Positions 1 through 8,991 of a stretch of DNA of 64,000 bases are shown here, in pieces (position 1 is the first letter of the stretch; each line of letters starts with the position of its first letter). The notes under the pieces were generated by a model. That model searched no databases and was not told the origin of the DNA. It worked only from the letters and a program-made list of their open reading frames with translations. This DNA is from an uncultured Clostridia bacterium (GTDB lineage: Bacteria; Bacillota; Clostridia; UMGS1810), in the NCBI GenBank assembly GCA_934500875.1, contig CAKSTL010000004.1:124001-188000 (forward strand), written 5' to 3'. The position numbers were made by a program, and so were the translations under genes.

Positions 1-1
1 T

Positions 2-757
2 GCCTGTCAGCTTGAAAAACTTATAAATACGCTTTTTGAAGAATTTGACCTTTCAAAAATGCGTGAATTTACGGTTGAAGCAGGCAGACCGGACACAATT
101 GACAAAGAAAAACTGTCTGTTTTAAAAAAATGCGGCGTCGGAAGGATAAGCATAAATCCGCAAACCTTTAACGGCAAAACGCTTGAAATTATCGGCAGAA
201 GCCACACGGCAAAAGAAACCGAAGAAAAATTTTATCTTGCAAGAAGTATGGGGTTTTCGCATATAAACACCGATATTATTGCAGGACTTTACGGCGAAAA
301 TATTTACGATTTTGAAAAAACTATGGAAAAAATAATTTTTCTCAATCCCGAAAGCGTTACAGTGCATACTCTCTGTGTAAAAAGAGGCGCATATCTTGCC
401 GAAAAATATGATTATTTCAATCGGTCAAATACATCCCAAGTGTCAAAAATGCTTTCGTTTGCAGAAAAGACCCTTACGGAAAACAAAAAATTTCCGTATT
501 ATATGTACCGTCAGAAGAATATGGCGGAAAATCTTGAAAATACAGGTTTTTGCAGCGAAGGATGCGAATGTATTTATAATGTTGCAATTATGCAGGAGGT
601 GCAAACCAATATCGCTTTGGGTGCAGGCGCTTCCACAAAGCTGGTCTGCAAAGACAGAATAGAACGCAGCTTTAATGTCAAGGAGGTTTCGGAATATATA
701 AAACGGACGGATGAAATGGTACAGCGAAAAATTTCTCTTTTTGAAAACAATATATAA
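2..757 (+). CDS. hemZ: Coproporphyrinogen III oxidase-like radical SAM enzyme HemZ, 3' part (5' end outside window)
   Basis: The reading frame is open from base 2, so the start and the N-terminal CxxxCxxC radical-SAM cluster motif lie outside the window. What remains is the C-terminal part of a HemW/HemN-like radical SAM protein. It contains EAGRPDTI and RISINPQTF, which match the TIM-barrel strands of HemZ-type oxygen-independent coproporphyrinogen III dehydrogenases, and later MYRQKNMAENLENTG, typical of the HemZ C-terminal domain. The family is annotated in haem synthesis, but many clostridial members sit in genomes without a full haem pathway, so the substrate is uncertain. The next gene starts 15 bases downstream on the same strand, suggesting cotranscription. 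An ATG at 59 is internal and not the true start. Confidence 0.85.
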   Translation, partial: ACQLEKLINTLFEEFDLSKMREFTVEAGRPDTIDKEKLSVLKKCGVGRISINPQTFNGKTLEIIGRSHTAKETEEKFYLARSMGFSHINTDIIAGLYGENIYDFEKTMEKIIFLNPESVTVHTLCVKRGAYLAEKYDYFNRSNTSQVSKMLSFAEKTLTENKKFPYYMYRQKNMAENLENTGFCSEGCECIYNVAIMQEVQTNIALGAGASTKLVCKDRIERSFNVKEVSEYIKRTDEMVQRKISLFENNI

Positions 758-772
758 TTAGGCGGTGAAAAT

Positions 773-1759
773 ATGTCCAAAATTGACAAAAGCTTGGAAG
801 AATATAAAAACTGGTGCGAAAGCCTCGGAATACTCTGCGCCGACGACTTAAGCCGTTCAATAAAAAACGGAGAGATTAACACTGTTATCAATTTAACCGA
901 AATATGGCACGAGCATTGCATATCCAATATTGCCGAGGAAATAAAAGAAAACATCAAAAACAAAAAAATTATTATGGTTGCAGGTCCTTCCTCTTCTGGC
1001 AAAACCTCTTTTTCGGCAAGGTTAAAGCTTCATCTTAAGGTTATGGGCATAAACGCAAAAACAATTTCGCTCGACGATTATTATTACGATAAATCCAATA
1101 CGCCGCTCGAAGAGCTTGATTATCTTACCTTTGACTATGCCGACAGCCTTGATTATAACCTTTTCGGCGAAAATATGAAGGCGCTTCTCGAGGGAAAAAC
1201 AGTTTCTCTGCCGATTTTCGACTTTGCAACAAGACGGCAGATTTCGGGCAAAAAAAATATGCGGCTTTGCGATAATGAGGTTGTAATCGTAGAGGGTATT
1301 CACGCACTCAACGACATTGTAACTTCAAAAATCGGCGTGGGCAACCTTTTTAAGGTGTATTGCACTGCGCTTACCTGCCTTAAAAGAAATAACGGCGACA
1401 AAATTTCATCACGCGCAACCCGTCTTTTAAGAAGGCTTATACGTGACTGTTATTTCAGAAGCAGCACCGCAGATTTCACGTTCCAAATGTGGGACGACGT
1501 TGAAAATGCGGCAAAGGTTAACATTTACCCGTTTACCGACAGCGCAGACGTTGTGTTCAATTCGTCGGTTCTGTATGAATTTTGCGTTTATAAAAAACAC
1601 ATTGCAAAATTTATGGCAGACGGTCTTGTTGACGAAAAATACAAAGATTTTAAAGAAAATATAAATTCGCTGCTCGGCGATTTTTGCACCATTGACGATT
1701 CGCTCATTCCGAGAATGTGCTTTGTGCGTGAATTTATAGGCGGCAGCAGTTTATTTTAG
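773..1759 (+). CDS. Uridine kinase-like nucleoside kinase (P-loop), short form
   Basis: A 328-residue P-loop kinase of the phosphoribulokinase/uridine kinase family. The Walker A motif GPSSSGKT is at about residues 71-78, followed by the family motif SLDDYYYD and later VIVEGIHALND, the Walker B-like strand of uridine kinases. It probably phosphorylates a nucleoside, most simply uridine/cytidine, in pyrimidine salvage. Clostridial homologues are usually near 550 residues with an N-terminal TGS/threonyl-tRNA-synthetase-like region; here only about 65 residues precede the P-loop. ATG 773 follows an AGGCGGTG ribosome site. It sits between hemZ and topB on the same strand, 19 bases before topB. 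The exact substrate cannot be read from sequence. Confidence 0.85.
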   Translation: MSKIDKSLEEYKNWCESLGILCADDLSRSIKNGEINTVINLTEIWHEHCISNIAEEIKENIKNKKIIMVAGPSSSGKTSFSARLKLHLKVMGINAKTISLDDYYYDKSNTPLEELDYLTFDYADSLDYNLFGENMKALLEGKTVSLPIFDFATRRQISGKKNMRLCDNEVVIVEGIHALNDIVTSKIGVGNLFKVYCTALTCLKRNNGDKISSRATRLLRRLIRDCYFRSSTADFTFQMWDDVENAAKVNIYPFTDSADVVFNSSVLYEFCVYKKHIAKFMADGLVDEKYKDFKENINSLLGDFCTIDDSLIPRMCFVREFIGGSSLF

Positions 1760-1778
1760 ATACGGAGAATTTACCCTG

Positions 1779-3869
1779 ATGAAGGTTATTATTGCAGAAA
1801 AACCGTCGCTTGCACGAAATATTGTGTCGGCGATAACAAATATGAAACAAAAAGGCGGCTATTACGAAGGCAACGGCTATATCGTTACCTGGGCGTTCGG
1901 TCACCTTTTTTCGCTTGCGGATATAGAAACCTATAATCCCGCACCCGAGGGAACAAACGGATGGACAATGAAAAATCTTCCTTGCTTTCCCGAAAAATTT
2001 AAGTTTGAGCTTAAAAAAGACAAGAATAAAAGTATTGACCCGGGTGTTAAAAAACAGTTTGAAATCATAAAATATTTGTGCTCCCGAAGCGACGTTGACA
2101 CCGTTATAAACGCAGGCGACTCGGACAGAGAGGGCGAAATAATTGTACGCATCATTACCGAAAACGCCTGTATAGAAGGAAAAAGTTTTAAGAGACTGTG
2201 GCTTCCCGACCAGACAAACGAAACAATTCTTTCATCACTCGGCGATATGAAGGACGAATCGGAATATGACAATCTTGCAAACGAGGGGTTTGCACGAACC
2301 TACATAGACTGGCTCTACGGTGTAAACCTCACCCGTTTTGCAACCCTTAAAACCGGCACCCTTCTTCGTGTCGGAAGGGTTATTGTGCCGATTGTCAAGG
2401 CAATCTACGACAGAGATACGGCAATTGAAAACTTTGTTCCCGATATATACTATGCCGTTTCGTCAAAAAGCGAGGTAAACGGCGAAAAAATTGAACTTAC
2501 AAGCAAGAAAAAATTTGACAAAAATTCTTATGATAAGGCAAAGGCGCTTTGCAGCGAGTTTAACCGTCACCGTGCAGTTGTTACCGGCAAAAAGGAAAAG
2601 AAGGATAACCCCTCCCCTCCCAAGCTTTTTTCGCTTACCAAGCTTCAGAATGTGCTCGGCAAAAAGCACAAAATGCCAATGGAAAAAAGCCTTGCAATTG
2701 TTCAGTCGCTCTACGAAAGAGGGTTTGTAACCTATCCGAGAACAAATTCGGAATATCTTGCAACGGCAGAACAGGATAAAATAAAGAAAATTATTGCCGT
2801 GGTTAAAAAAATCGGCTATCCGGTTGAATTTAAATTCAAGAAAACTATCTTTGACGATAAAAAAATCGAGTCGCACTCTGCGCTCACTCCAACATTTAAA
2901 ATTCCGGACAAAGAAGCTTTAAGCAGCGACGAATTTATTGTTTACAGCACAATTATGAGACGGTTTGCGTCGGTTTTCTGCTCGGAGGAATGTGTTGCCA
3001 AAAAGACGGAAATCAACATAAACGTCGGAAATATTGAGGATTTTACAATCAGAGGAACGGTAATTCTTAAAGAAGGATGGATGAAATTTGACGACCGTAC
3101 TTCAAAAAACAAAACGCTGCCGAATTTGGAAAAAGGCGACGAATTTGAGGTTAACTTTGAGCCTGCTGAAAAAGAAACTACACCGCCGAAGCACTATACA
3201 ATCGAAACGCTGAACAACTACCTTAAAAATCCTTTCCGTGACGACAAGGCAAACGACGAGAACGACGACGAGGATTACCGTGCAATTTTTGAAGGTCTTG
3301 AGCTGGGCACCGAGGCAACACGGACGGGCATTATAGACAATGCACGAAAAAGCGAATACATACTTCTTAAAAAGGATGTTTACACAATTTTGCCTGCCGG
3401 AAAAAATCTTATAAATTCGCTTATGCGTATGAATATCAGTATGGATAAATACAAAACAAGCCAGTTGGGACAAGCCTTAAAGAAGGTTTACCGTGGCGAA
3501 ATTAATATTGACGACAGCATAAAAATGGCACAGGACGAAATAAAAAGTGTGTTCTGCACCGAAAAGCTTCCTCCCGAAAAGGATGTTGACGACGGATTTT
3601 TGGGCGACGTTGCGGGAAAATGTCCTGTTTGCGGAAATGACGTTGTGCGCACACGCTTCGGTTACGGCTGCACCGGTTATAAGGACGGCTGCAAATTCAC
3701 AATCAGCAACATAATCTGCCAAAGGGTTATTTCGCTCTCCAACGTAAAAAAGCTTTTATCTACGGGAAAAACCTATAAAATAGAAAACTTTGTTTCAAAA
3801 AACGGCAAGAATTTTTCGGGTTATTTAAAACTCGAAGGCAACCGTGCCGTGTTTGATTTTAACGATTAG
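1779..3869 (+). CDS. topB: DNA topoisomerase III
   Basis: A 696-residue type IA topoisomerase. The toprim domain begins at the N-terminus (VIIAEKPSLA) and holds the acidic triad in AGDSDREGE at about residues 112-120. The catalytic tyrosine lies in FVTYPRTNSEYL near residue 319. The C-terminus has one four-cysteine zinc-ribbon (CPVCGND then CTGYKDGC), as in TopB rather than in TopA with its several fingers. It relaxes negative supercoils and decatenates single-strand-linked DNA. The gene follows the nucleoside kinase by 19 bases. Length and motif order are normal for TopB of Firmicutes. Confidence 0.95.
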   Translation: MKVIIAEKPSLARNIVSAITNMKQKGGYYEGNGYIVTWAFGHLFSLADIETYNPAPEGTNGWTMKNLPCFPEKFKFELKKDKNKSIDPGVKKQFEIIKYLCSRSDVDTVINAGDSDREGEIIVRIITENACIEGKSFKRLWLPDQTNETILSSLGDMKDESEYDNLANEGFARTYIDWLYGVNLTRFATLKTGTLLRVGRVIVPIVKAIYDRDTAIENFVPDIYYAVSSKSEVNGEKIELTSKKKFDKNSYDKAKALCSEFNRHRAVVTGKKEKKDNPSPPKLFSLTKLQNVLGKKHKMPMEKSLAIVQSLYERGFVTYPRTNSEYLATAEQDKIKKIIAVVKKIGYPVEFKFKKTIFDDKKIESHSALTPTFKIPDKEALSSDEFIVYSTIMRRFASVFCSEECVAKKTEININVGNIEDFTIRGTVILKEGWMKFDDRTSKNKTLPNLEKGDEFEVNFEPAEKETTPPKHYTIETLNNYLKNPFRDDKANDENDDEDYRAIFEGLELGTEATRTGIIDNARKSEYILLKKDVYTILPAGKNLINSLMRMNISMDKYKTSQLGQALKKVYRGEINIDDSIKMAQDEIKSVFCTEKLPPEKDVDDGFLGDVAGKCPVCGNDVVRTRFGYGCTGYKDGCKFTISNIICQRVISLSNVKKLLSTGKTYKIENFVSKNGKNFSGYLKLEGNRAVFDFND

Positions 3870-3905
3870 GAAATAAAGATTAATCAAAAAAATAAGGAGA
3901 TTATT

Positions 3906-4064
3906 ATGTTTATTTCAAACTCAGCCGCAATGCTTGCGCTTACAATTTTTCTTAACCTTTCGGGTGCGCCGTATTCCTCATCAATCGGCATAATCGGCGG
4001 TGCCGACGGCCCTTCGGCGGTATACATATCGGAGGATACCGAGCCTTTATGTGTGCAGGATTAA
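3906..4064 (+). CDS. 52-residue microprotein with the GGADGP motif of sodium-pump decarboxylase beta subunits
   Basis: A short ORF, ATG 3906 to TAA 4062-4064, with a good AAGGAG ribosome site six bases upstream. Residues about 8-20 are hydrophobic (AMLALTIFLNLSG) and could be a membrane segment or signal. Residues 27-41 read SIGIIGGADGPSAVY, closely matching the most conserved segment of the beta subunits of Na+-translocating decarboxylases (OadB/GcdB/MmdB family), which carries a functionally important Asp. The rest of that roughly 400-residue subunit is absent and no alpha or gamma subunit is nearby. The intact start, ribosome site and compact length argue against a decaying fragment. It lies between topB (36 bases) and the dgt-like gene (21 bases), same strand. 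Function unknown. Confidence 0.7.
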   Translation: MFISNSAAMLALTIFLNLSGAPYSSSIGIIGGADGPSAVYISEDTEPLCVQD

Positions 4065-4085
4065 TTTTTTCGGGGCGGTGAAAAA

Positions 4086-5270
4086 ATGGACGGAAAAAAA
4101 GCGGAATATTTATCTCTTTCAAAAGAGCTTACAGAAAAAATCAAATATGACATAAACTATAAACCCTCCGGCGAAATCCGTCGGAAAAAGGAACACGATA
4201 TACCTAACGTGTGGCGCCCGGCATATGTGCGTGACGTTGAAAAAATTCTTCATTCGCCGTACTATAACCGTTACTGCGATAAAACCCAGGTTTTTTCTCT
4301 TTACAAAAACGACGACCTTACAAGACGTTCGCTTCACGTTCAGATTGTGTCGAGAATTGCGCGGAATATCGGAAGAATTCTGGGTCTTGACTTAGACCTT
4401 ATAGAGGCAATTTCGCTCGGTCACGATATCGGACATACACCGTTCGGACACGCAGGAGAAAAATTTTTAAGCGAAATTTATCATTCGCAGACAGGGCGGT
4501 ACTTTTGTCATAACGTACATAGTGTGCGTGTGCTGGACAAAATATTTGGCTATAACATTTCGCTTCAGACGCTTGACGGAATTTTGTGTCACAACGGCGA
4601 AGTGGAGCTTGATAAATACAAGCCCGGAAGCCTTGCCTCGTTTGACGAATTTGATAAGACGGTTGAAAAATGCTATACCGAAAAAGACTTTTCTTCCCGC
4701 CTTACACCCTCTACGCTTGAGGGCTGCGTTGTAAGAATTTGCGATATTATAGCCTATATCGGCAAAGACCGACAGGACGCCGTAAGGGCAAAAATCATCC
4801 CCGATGACGATATATTTGCCGCAGGATTGCTCGGAAAATTCAATGCCGTTATTATAAACAATATGATTGTAAACATAATCGAAAACAGCTACGGCAAGGA
4901 TTACATTAAAATCGACAAAGAAATTTTTGACGAACTTTCAAAGGGCAAAAGCGAAAATTACAGCTATATTTATCAAAGCAGTGCGGTTGCTGATATTAAC
5001 CAAAAGATAATCTCTCCTATGTTTACAAAGCTTTATTTTAAGCTTTTGAGCGATTTAAAAAGCGGAATTAAAAATACGCTTATCTACAAACAGCACATAG
5101 ATTTTGTGAACAAAAACAGAAAATATTACGGCGCCGGCGATTATCTTGACACACCGCCCGACGATATTGTGACAGATTTTATTGCAAGTATGACGGACGA
5201 TTATTTTGTGGATATTTTTCAGCATTATTTTCCGAAGGAAAAAACAATTGAATATAAACCGTATTTTTAA
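4086..5270 (+). CDS. dgt: dGTPase-like HD-domain triphosphohydrolase
   Basis: A 394-residue HD-superfamily protein. The metal-binding HD core is GHDIGHTPFGHAGE near residues 111-124, preceded by the dGTPase-family opening RPAYVRDVEKILHSPYYNR and CDKTQVF at about residues 40-65. Members hydrolyse dNTPs, classically dGTP, to the nucleoside and tripolyphosphate, controlling dNTP pools. Related clostridial proteins are annotated only as deoxyguanosinetriphosphate triphosphohydrolase-like, so specificity is uncertain. ATG 4086 follows GGGGCGGTG. A strong rho-independent terminator follows at 5290-5321. Confidence 0.85.
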   Translation: MDGKKAEYLSLSKELTEKIKYDINYKPSGEIRRKKEHDIPNVWRPAYVRDVEKILHSPYYNRYCDKTQVFSLYKNDDLTRRSLHVQIVSRIARNIGRILGLDLDLIEAISLGHDIGHTPFGHAGEKFLSEIYHSQTGRYFCHNVHSVRVLDKIFGYNISLQTLDGILCHNGEVELDKYKPGSLASFDEFDKTVEKCYTEKDFSSRLTPSTLEGCVVRICDIIAYIGKDRQDAVRAKIIPDDDIFAAGLLGKFNAVIINNMIVNIIENSYGKDYIKIDKEIFDELSKGKSENYSYIYQSSAVADINQKIISPMFTKLYFKLLSDLKSGIKNTLIYKQHIDFVNKNRKYYGAGDYLDTPPDDIVTDFIASMTDDYFVDIFQHYFPKEKTIEYKPYF

Positions 5271-5289
5271 ATATGATGTTTGCTTTTAT

Positions 5290-5321
5290 AAAACGCATAC
5301 TTTCCCGTATGCGTTTTTTTT
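5290..5321 (+). terminator. Rho-independent terminator after the dgt-like gene
   Basis: The arms AACGCATAC (5292-5300) and GTATGCGTT (5307-5315) enclose a short loop and are followed by a run of T. It lies 20 bases after the dgt-like stop and separates that transcript from feoAB. Confidence 0.85.
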
Positions 5322-5396
5322 GTAGCAATTTGTAGACAATTGACATACGATATACTAAAACACCAAATCTGCAAAAAAGAAAGAAGGTATACAAAT

Positions 5397-5639
5397 ATGG
5401 CTTTTAGTTTAAACGATCTTAACGTAGGTCAGAATGCAATTGTAGAAACGTTAAATTCCACCGGCAGTATGCGGCGCAGACTGCTTGATATAGGTCTTGT
5501 AAACAACACAAAAGTTGAATGTATAGGGCAAAGCCCGTCGGGCGACCCTAAGGCATTTCTTATACGTGGAGCGGTAATTGCAATCCGCTCGGAGGACTGC
5601 GAAAACGTTATTGTTAAAAATATCTTCGGGGAGGGTTAA
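5397..5639 (+). CDS. feoA: FeoA, ferrous iron transport protein A
   Basis: An 80-residue SH3-like protein (AFSLNDLNVGQ at the start, then GSMRRRLLDIGLVNNTKVECIG), the standard FeoA pattern. FeoA is a small cytoplasmic partner of FeoB. ATG 5397 has an AGAAGG site upstream; an in-frame ATG at 5340 lies in the promoter region and adds a non-homologous leader, so I reject it. The stop is two bases before the feoB start, so the genes are surely cotranscribed. A TATACT at 5351-5356 could be the -10, but I see no convincing -35, and I could not find a clear Fur/DtxR-type operator by eye. Confidence 0.93.
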   Translation: MAFSLNDLNVGQNAIVETLNSTGSMRRRLLDIGLVNNTKVECIGQSPSGDPKAFLIRGAVIAIRSEDCENVIVKNIFGEG

Positions 5640-5641
5640 AT

Positions 5642-7777
5642 ATGGGGCTTACCGCATCTTCTACAGGAGGGATCGTATCGGCTTTTCCCAAAACAATCAA
5701 AAAATGTGCAGCCGACAAAATCATAGCGCTTGCAGGAAATCCCAATGTCGGCAAAAGCACGGTTTTCAATGCGCTTACCGGGCTTAATCAGCACACGGGT
5801 AACTGGCCGGGAAAAACGGTGACAAATGCGCAGGGCGAATTTAAGACCAAAAACGGCACATACATTCTTGTGGATATTCCCGGAACGTACTCTCTTATGG
5901 CGCACTCTGCCGAGGAGGAGGTTGCACGCAATTTTATATGTTTCGGCGGTGTTGACGCTGTTGTTGTAGTGTGCGACGCAACGTGCCTTGAAAGAAATTT
6001 AAATCTCGTATTGCAGACAATGGAAATTTCAAAAAACGTTATCGTCTGCATAAACCTTATGGATGAGGCAAAAAGAAAAGGTATTAAAATCAACCTTGAA
6101 TTTTTGCAAAACCGGCTCGGCGTGCCTGTTGTGGGTGTGTCGGCACGAAAAAAGAAAACCCTTACAAAGCTTACCGACAAAATTCAAAAGCTCAGAAAAG
6201 AAAATTCGGCTCTTGATATGATATACAGTGACGAAATTGAAAATGCAATAAAAATTCTCGAGCCTGTTTTAAAAAAGCATTACCGCAGTATAATAAACTG
6301 CCGCTGGCTTGCGCTCAGGCTTCTTGACGGCGACAAATCGCTTATAAAAGAGTTTTCGGACTATTGCGGCGAGGATGTTTTAAAAAACAAAGAGATTTCA
6401 CAGGCTTTGGAAAAATGCAGCGTATATTTTAAGGAAAATCACATAACGGGCGATAAAATCAAAGATATCATAGTGTCGCATATTATGCGTGAGAGCGAAA
6501 AAATATGCAAAGAGGCAGTTACATATGAAAATGAAAAATACTCGCTGTCCGACCGCAAAATAGATAAAATTCTGACGGGAAAAATTTCGGGATACCTCGT
6601 AATGCTTGTTCTTATCGCACTTGTGTTTTATATAACAATAAGCGGTGCAAATTACCCGTCGGCAATTTTATCAAAACTGCTGATGTCGTTTGAAGAAAGG
6701 CTTTTAAGCCTGTTTTATGCTCTGAGGGTGCCGAAATTTATATCGGATATGCTTGTTTCGGGCGCATACCGCACCTTAGCGTGGATTGTTTCGGTAATGC
6801 TTCCGCCAATGGCAATATTCTTTCCGCTGTTCACTCTCCTGGAGGATTTGGGATATCTGCCGAGAATAGCGTATAATCTTGACAAACCCTTTAAAAAATG
6901 CTGCGCATGCGGAAAACAGGCACTTACCATGTGTATGGGATTCGGCTGCAACGCCGCCGGGGTTGTGGGGTGCAGAATTATAGATTCGCAAAGAGAAAGG
7001 CTGCTTGCAATAATCACAAACAGCCTTGTGCCGTGCAACGGACGTTTTCCTGCGCTGATATCAATAATTACAATGTTCTTTATCGGCACAAAGGTTAAAT
7101 TTATATCCTCCGTTTCGTCATCACTGTTTTTGACGCTTTTGATACTGCTGGGCATTGCGGCGACGTTTTTGTCAACCTATATACTTTCAAAAACAGTCCT
7201 TAAGGGCGTTCCCTCGTCGTTTACGCTTGAAATGCCGCCCTACAGAAAACCGCAAATCGGAAGGATTATAGTACGCTCAGTGTTTGACAGAACTCTTTTT
7301 GTACTCGGGAGAGCGGCTGCGGTTGCGCTGCCTGCCGGAATTATAATATACCTTGCGGCAAACATCACAATATCGGGCGCAAGCATACTTAAAATATGCG
7401 CAGATTTTCTCGACCCGTTTGCACGTTTTATGGGGCTTGACGGCGTAATTCTGATTGCGTTCATATTAGGATTTCCGGCAAATGAGATTGTAATTCCGAT
7501 AATAATTATGGCATATACTGCCTCGGGCGCTCTCACCGAAACGGGCAACCTAAATGCCGTAAAAGAAATTTTTGTATCAAACGGCTGGACTATCACCACC
7601 GCAGTTTGCACAATGCTGTTTTCACTGTTCCATTGGCCGTGTTCAACCACCGTTCTTACCATAAGAAAAGAAACGCAAAGCATAAAATGGACGCTTTTTT
7701 CCATTCTTTTGCCTACAATCTGGGGAATTTTATCCTGCATAATTGTTTCGCATATTTTGGCTTTTTCAGGTATTTGA
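5642..7777 (+). CDS. feoB: FeoB, ferrous iron transporter with N-terminal G domain
   Basis: A 711-residue membrane protein. An N-terminal extension of about 25 residues precedes a GTPase domain with G1 GNPNVGKST (residues 32-40), G3 DIPGTYSL and G4 NLMD. A helical region follows, and then from about residue 315 multiple membrane segments with the Gate motifs, including PCNGRFPAL and the region around CMGFGCNAAGVVGCRI. It imports Fe2+ across the cytoplasmic membrane. It is coupled to feoA with a two-base gap. No FeoC or FeoB-associated small Cys-rich protein is found downstream; instead a bidirectional terminator shared with the convergent nagA follows immediately. Confidence 0.96.
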   Translation: MGLTASSTGGIVSAFPKTIKKCAADKIIALAGNPNVGKSTVFNALTGLNQHTGNWPGKTVTNAQGEFKTKNGTYILVDIPGTYSLMAHSAEEEVARNFICFGGVDAVVVVCDATCLERNLNLVLQTMEISKNVIVCINLMDEAKRKGIKINLEFLQNRLGVPVVGVSARKKKTLTKLTDKIQKLRKENSALDMIYSDEIENAIKILEPVLKKHYRSIINCRWLALRLLDGDKSLIKEFSDYCGEDVLKNKEISQALEKCSVYFKENHITGDKIKDIIVSHIMRESEKICKEAVTYENEKYSLSDRKIDKILTGKISGYLVMLVLIALVFYITISGANYPSAILSKLLMSFEERLLSLFYALRVPKFISDMLVSGAYRTLAWIVSVMLPPMAIFFPLFTLLEDLGYLPRIAYNLDKPFKKCCACGKQALTMCMGFGCNAAGVVGCRIIDSQRERLLAIITNSLVPCNGRFPALISIITMFFIGTKVKFISSVSSSLFLTLLILLGIAATFLSTYILSKTVLKGVPSSFTLEMPPYRKPQIGRIIVRSVFDRTLFVLGRAAAVALPAGIIIYLAANITISGASILKICADFLDPFARFMGLDGVILIAFILGFPANEIVIPIIIMAYTASGALTETGNLNAVKEIFVSNGWTITTAVCTMLFSLFHWPCSTTVLTIRKETQSIKWTLFSILLPTIWGILSCIIVSHILAFSGI

Positions 7778-7784
7778 ATATAAG

Positions 7785-7820
7785 AAAAACCACAAGAGGT
7801 TTAAAACTCTTGTGGTTTTT
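7785..7820. terminator. Bidirectional terminator shared by feoB and nagA, overlapping the nagA 3' end
   Basis: The arms AAAAACCACAAGAG (7785-7798) and CTCTTGTGGTTTTT (7807-7820) form a 14-bp stem with an eight-base loop and A/T tracts on both sides, so it works in either direction. The nagA stop codon lies in its loop at 7801-7803 and the right arm encodes the last residues of NagA. Confidence 0.88.
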
Positions 7821-8946
7821 TGTAAACATCTTTTCCGCATACAATGGTGCGTTCTATATTAAAGTTTTCGTCCGATATTATAATATCCGAAAACTTTCCT
7901 TCGCTGAGCGAACCGCGCAGTTTATCCTCGCCAATGCTTCTTGCGGGCGAAAGACTTGCAAGCTTTACAACTTCACAGAGCGGCAGTTTTGCTGCGGAAT
8001 AAAAATTTGAAACCGCCTTATTCATTGTAAGAATACTGCCTGCTATTGTTCCGTCCTTTAAACGGCACTCAATTCCTTTTACCTCAACCTCCTGACCGCC
8101 AAGCGTATATTTTCCGTCGCTCATTCCGCCGGCACGCATACAGTCGGTTATAAGAATAAGATTGTCGCCCTTTATTTTGTAAAGTGCGCCGAAAAGCGCC
8201 TTGTTTACGTGGAAAGTGTCGGCAATAAGCTCGCACATTACACTGTCATTTTCAAATGCCGCACCGATAACGCCTATCTCTCTGTGATTAAGCGGAGGCA
8301 TTGCGTTAAAAAGGTGAGTTATATGCCGTGCGCCGAGCCTTGCCGCCTCTGCCGCCGTATTGTAATCTGCCGCCGTATGACCGATTGACACGGCAATATC
8401 GGTGTTTTTTGTGACAGACTTTATAAAGTCAAAATTTTCATCAAATTCTGGCGCTATGGTGACAAGCTTTATTGCGTCAGCATTATCAAGAACAAAATTT
8501 TTGTCGGGTTTTAAAATATATTTTTCAGACTGAGCGCCCTTTTTTGAAGGATTTATAAACGGTCCCTCAACGTTTGCGCCGAGAACCTTAGCTTTGGTTT
8601 TGCCTGAAGTTTTAAGGCGCTTTATAATGTCAAGCGAATTTTGTATAATGCTTTTTTCAACCGTCATAGTTGTCGGGCACCACGCTGTAACGCCGTTTTT
8701 CACAATTTCCCCGGAAATTTTAATCATTCCGTTCTCGTCGGCGTCGGAGGTGTCATACCCCTTATACCCGTGAATGTGAATATCAATAAACCCCGGCATT
8801 ACAAGGCTGTTTTTTGCGTCGATAACCTCGCAGCCGTCAGTTTTTAAAGAGGCTCCGATTTTTTGGATTTTTTCATCAAAAATTATGCAACCGTTATCGA
8901 TAATCTTGTCCTCAAGAACCAGTTTTCCGTTTATAATAGCACGCAT
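7801..8946 (-). CDS. nagA: N-acetylglucosamine-6-phosphate deacetylase
   Basis: A 381-residue amidohydrolase. The N-terminal metal motif DIHIHG is at about residues 55-60, GHTAADY and the HLFNAMPPLNHREIG block follow, and the catalytic aspartate is in LITDCMRAGG. It removes the acetyl group of GlcNAc-6-phosphate, feeding amino-sugar use or cell-wall recycling. The ORF could extend 18 codons upstream to 9000, but ATG 8946 has an AAAGGGTG site and gives the family N-terminus (MRAIINGKLV). No nagB or amino-sugar transporter is next to it. A possible extended -10 (TGATATACT, 8967-8975) and a direct repeat at 8992-9029 lie upstream. Confidence 0.94.
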   Translation of the reverse strand: MRAIINGKLVLEDKIIDNGCIIFDEKIQKIGASLKTDGCEVIDAKNSLVMPGFIDIHIHGYKGYDTSDADENGMIKISGEIVKNGVTAWCPTTMTVEKSIIQNSLDIIKRLKTSGKTKAKVLGANVEGPFINPSKKGAQSEKYILKPDKNFVLDNADAIKLVTIAPEFDENFDFIKSVTKNTDIAVSIGHTAADYNTAAEAARLGARHITHLFNAMPPLNHREIGVIGAAFENDSVMCELIADTFHVNKALFGALYKIKGDNLILITDCMRAGGMSDGKYTLGGQEVEVKGIECRLKDGTIAGSILTMNKAVSNFYSAAKLPLCEVVKLASLSPARSIGEDKLRGSLSEGKFSDIIISDENFNIERTIVCGKDVYKKPQEF

Positions 8947-8966
8947 TTTTATCACCCTTTGAATAT

Positions 8967-8975
8967 AGTATATCA
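8967..8975 (-). promoter_or_regulatory. Possible extended -10 element for nagA
   Basis: On the minus strand TGATATACT is an extended -10 sequence 20 bases upstream of the nagA start. The matching -35 position is weak (CAAATA), which suits an activator or an extended -10 promoter. Two direct repeats lie just upstream. Confidence 0.4.
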
Positions 8976-8991
8976 AAACCCAAAAAATGTA

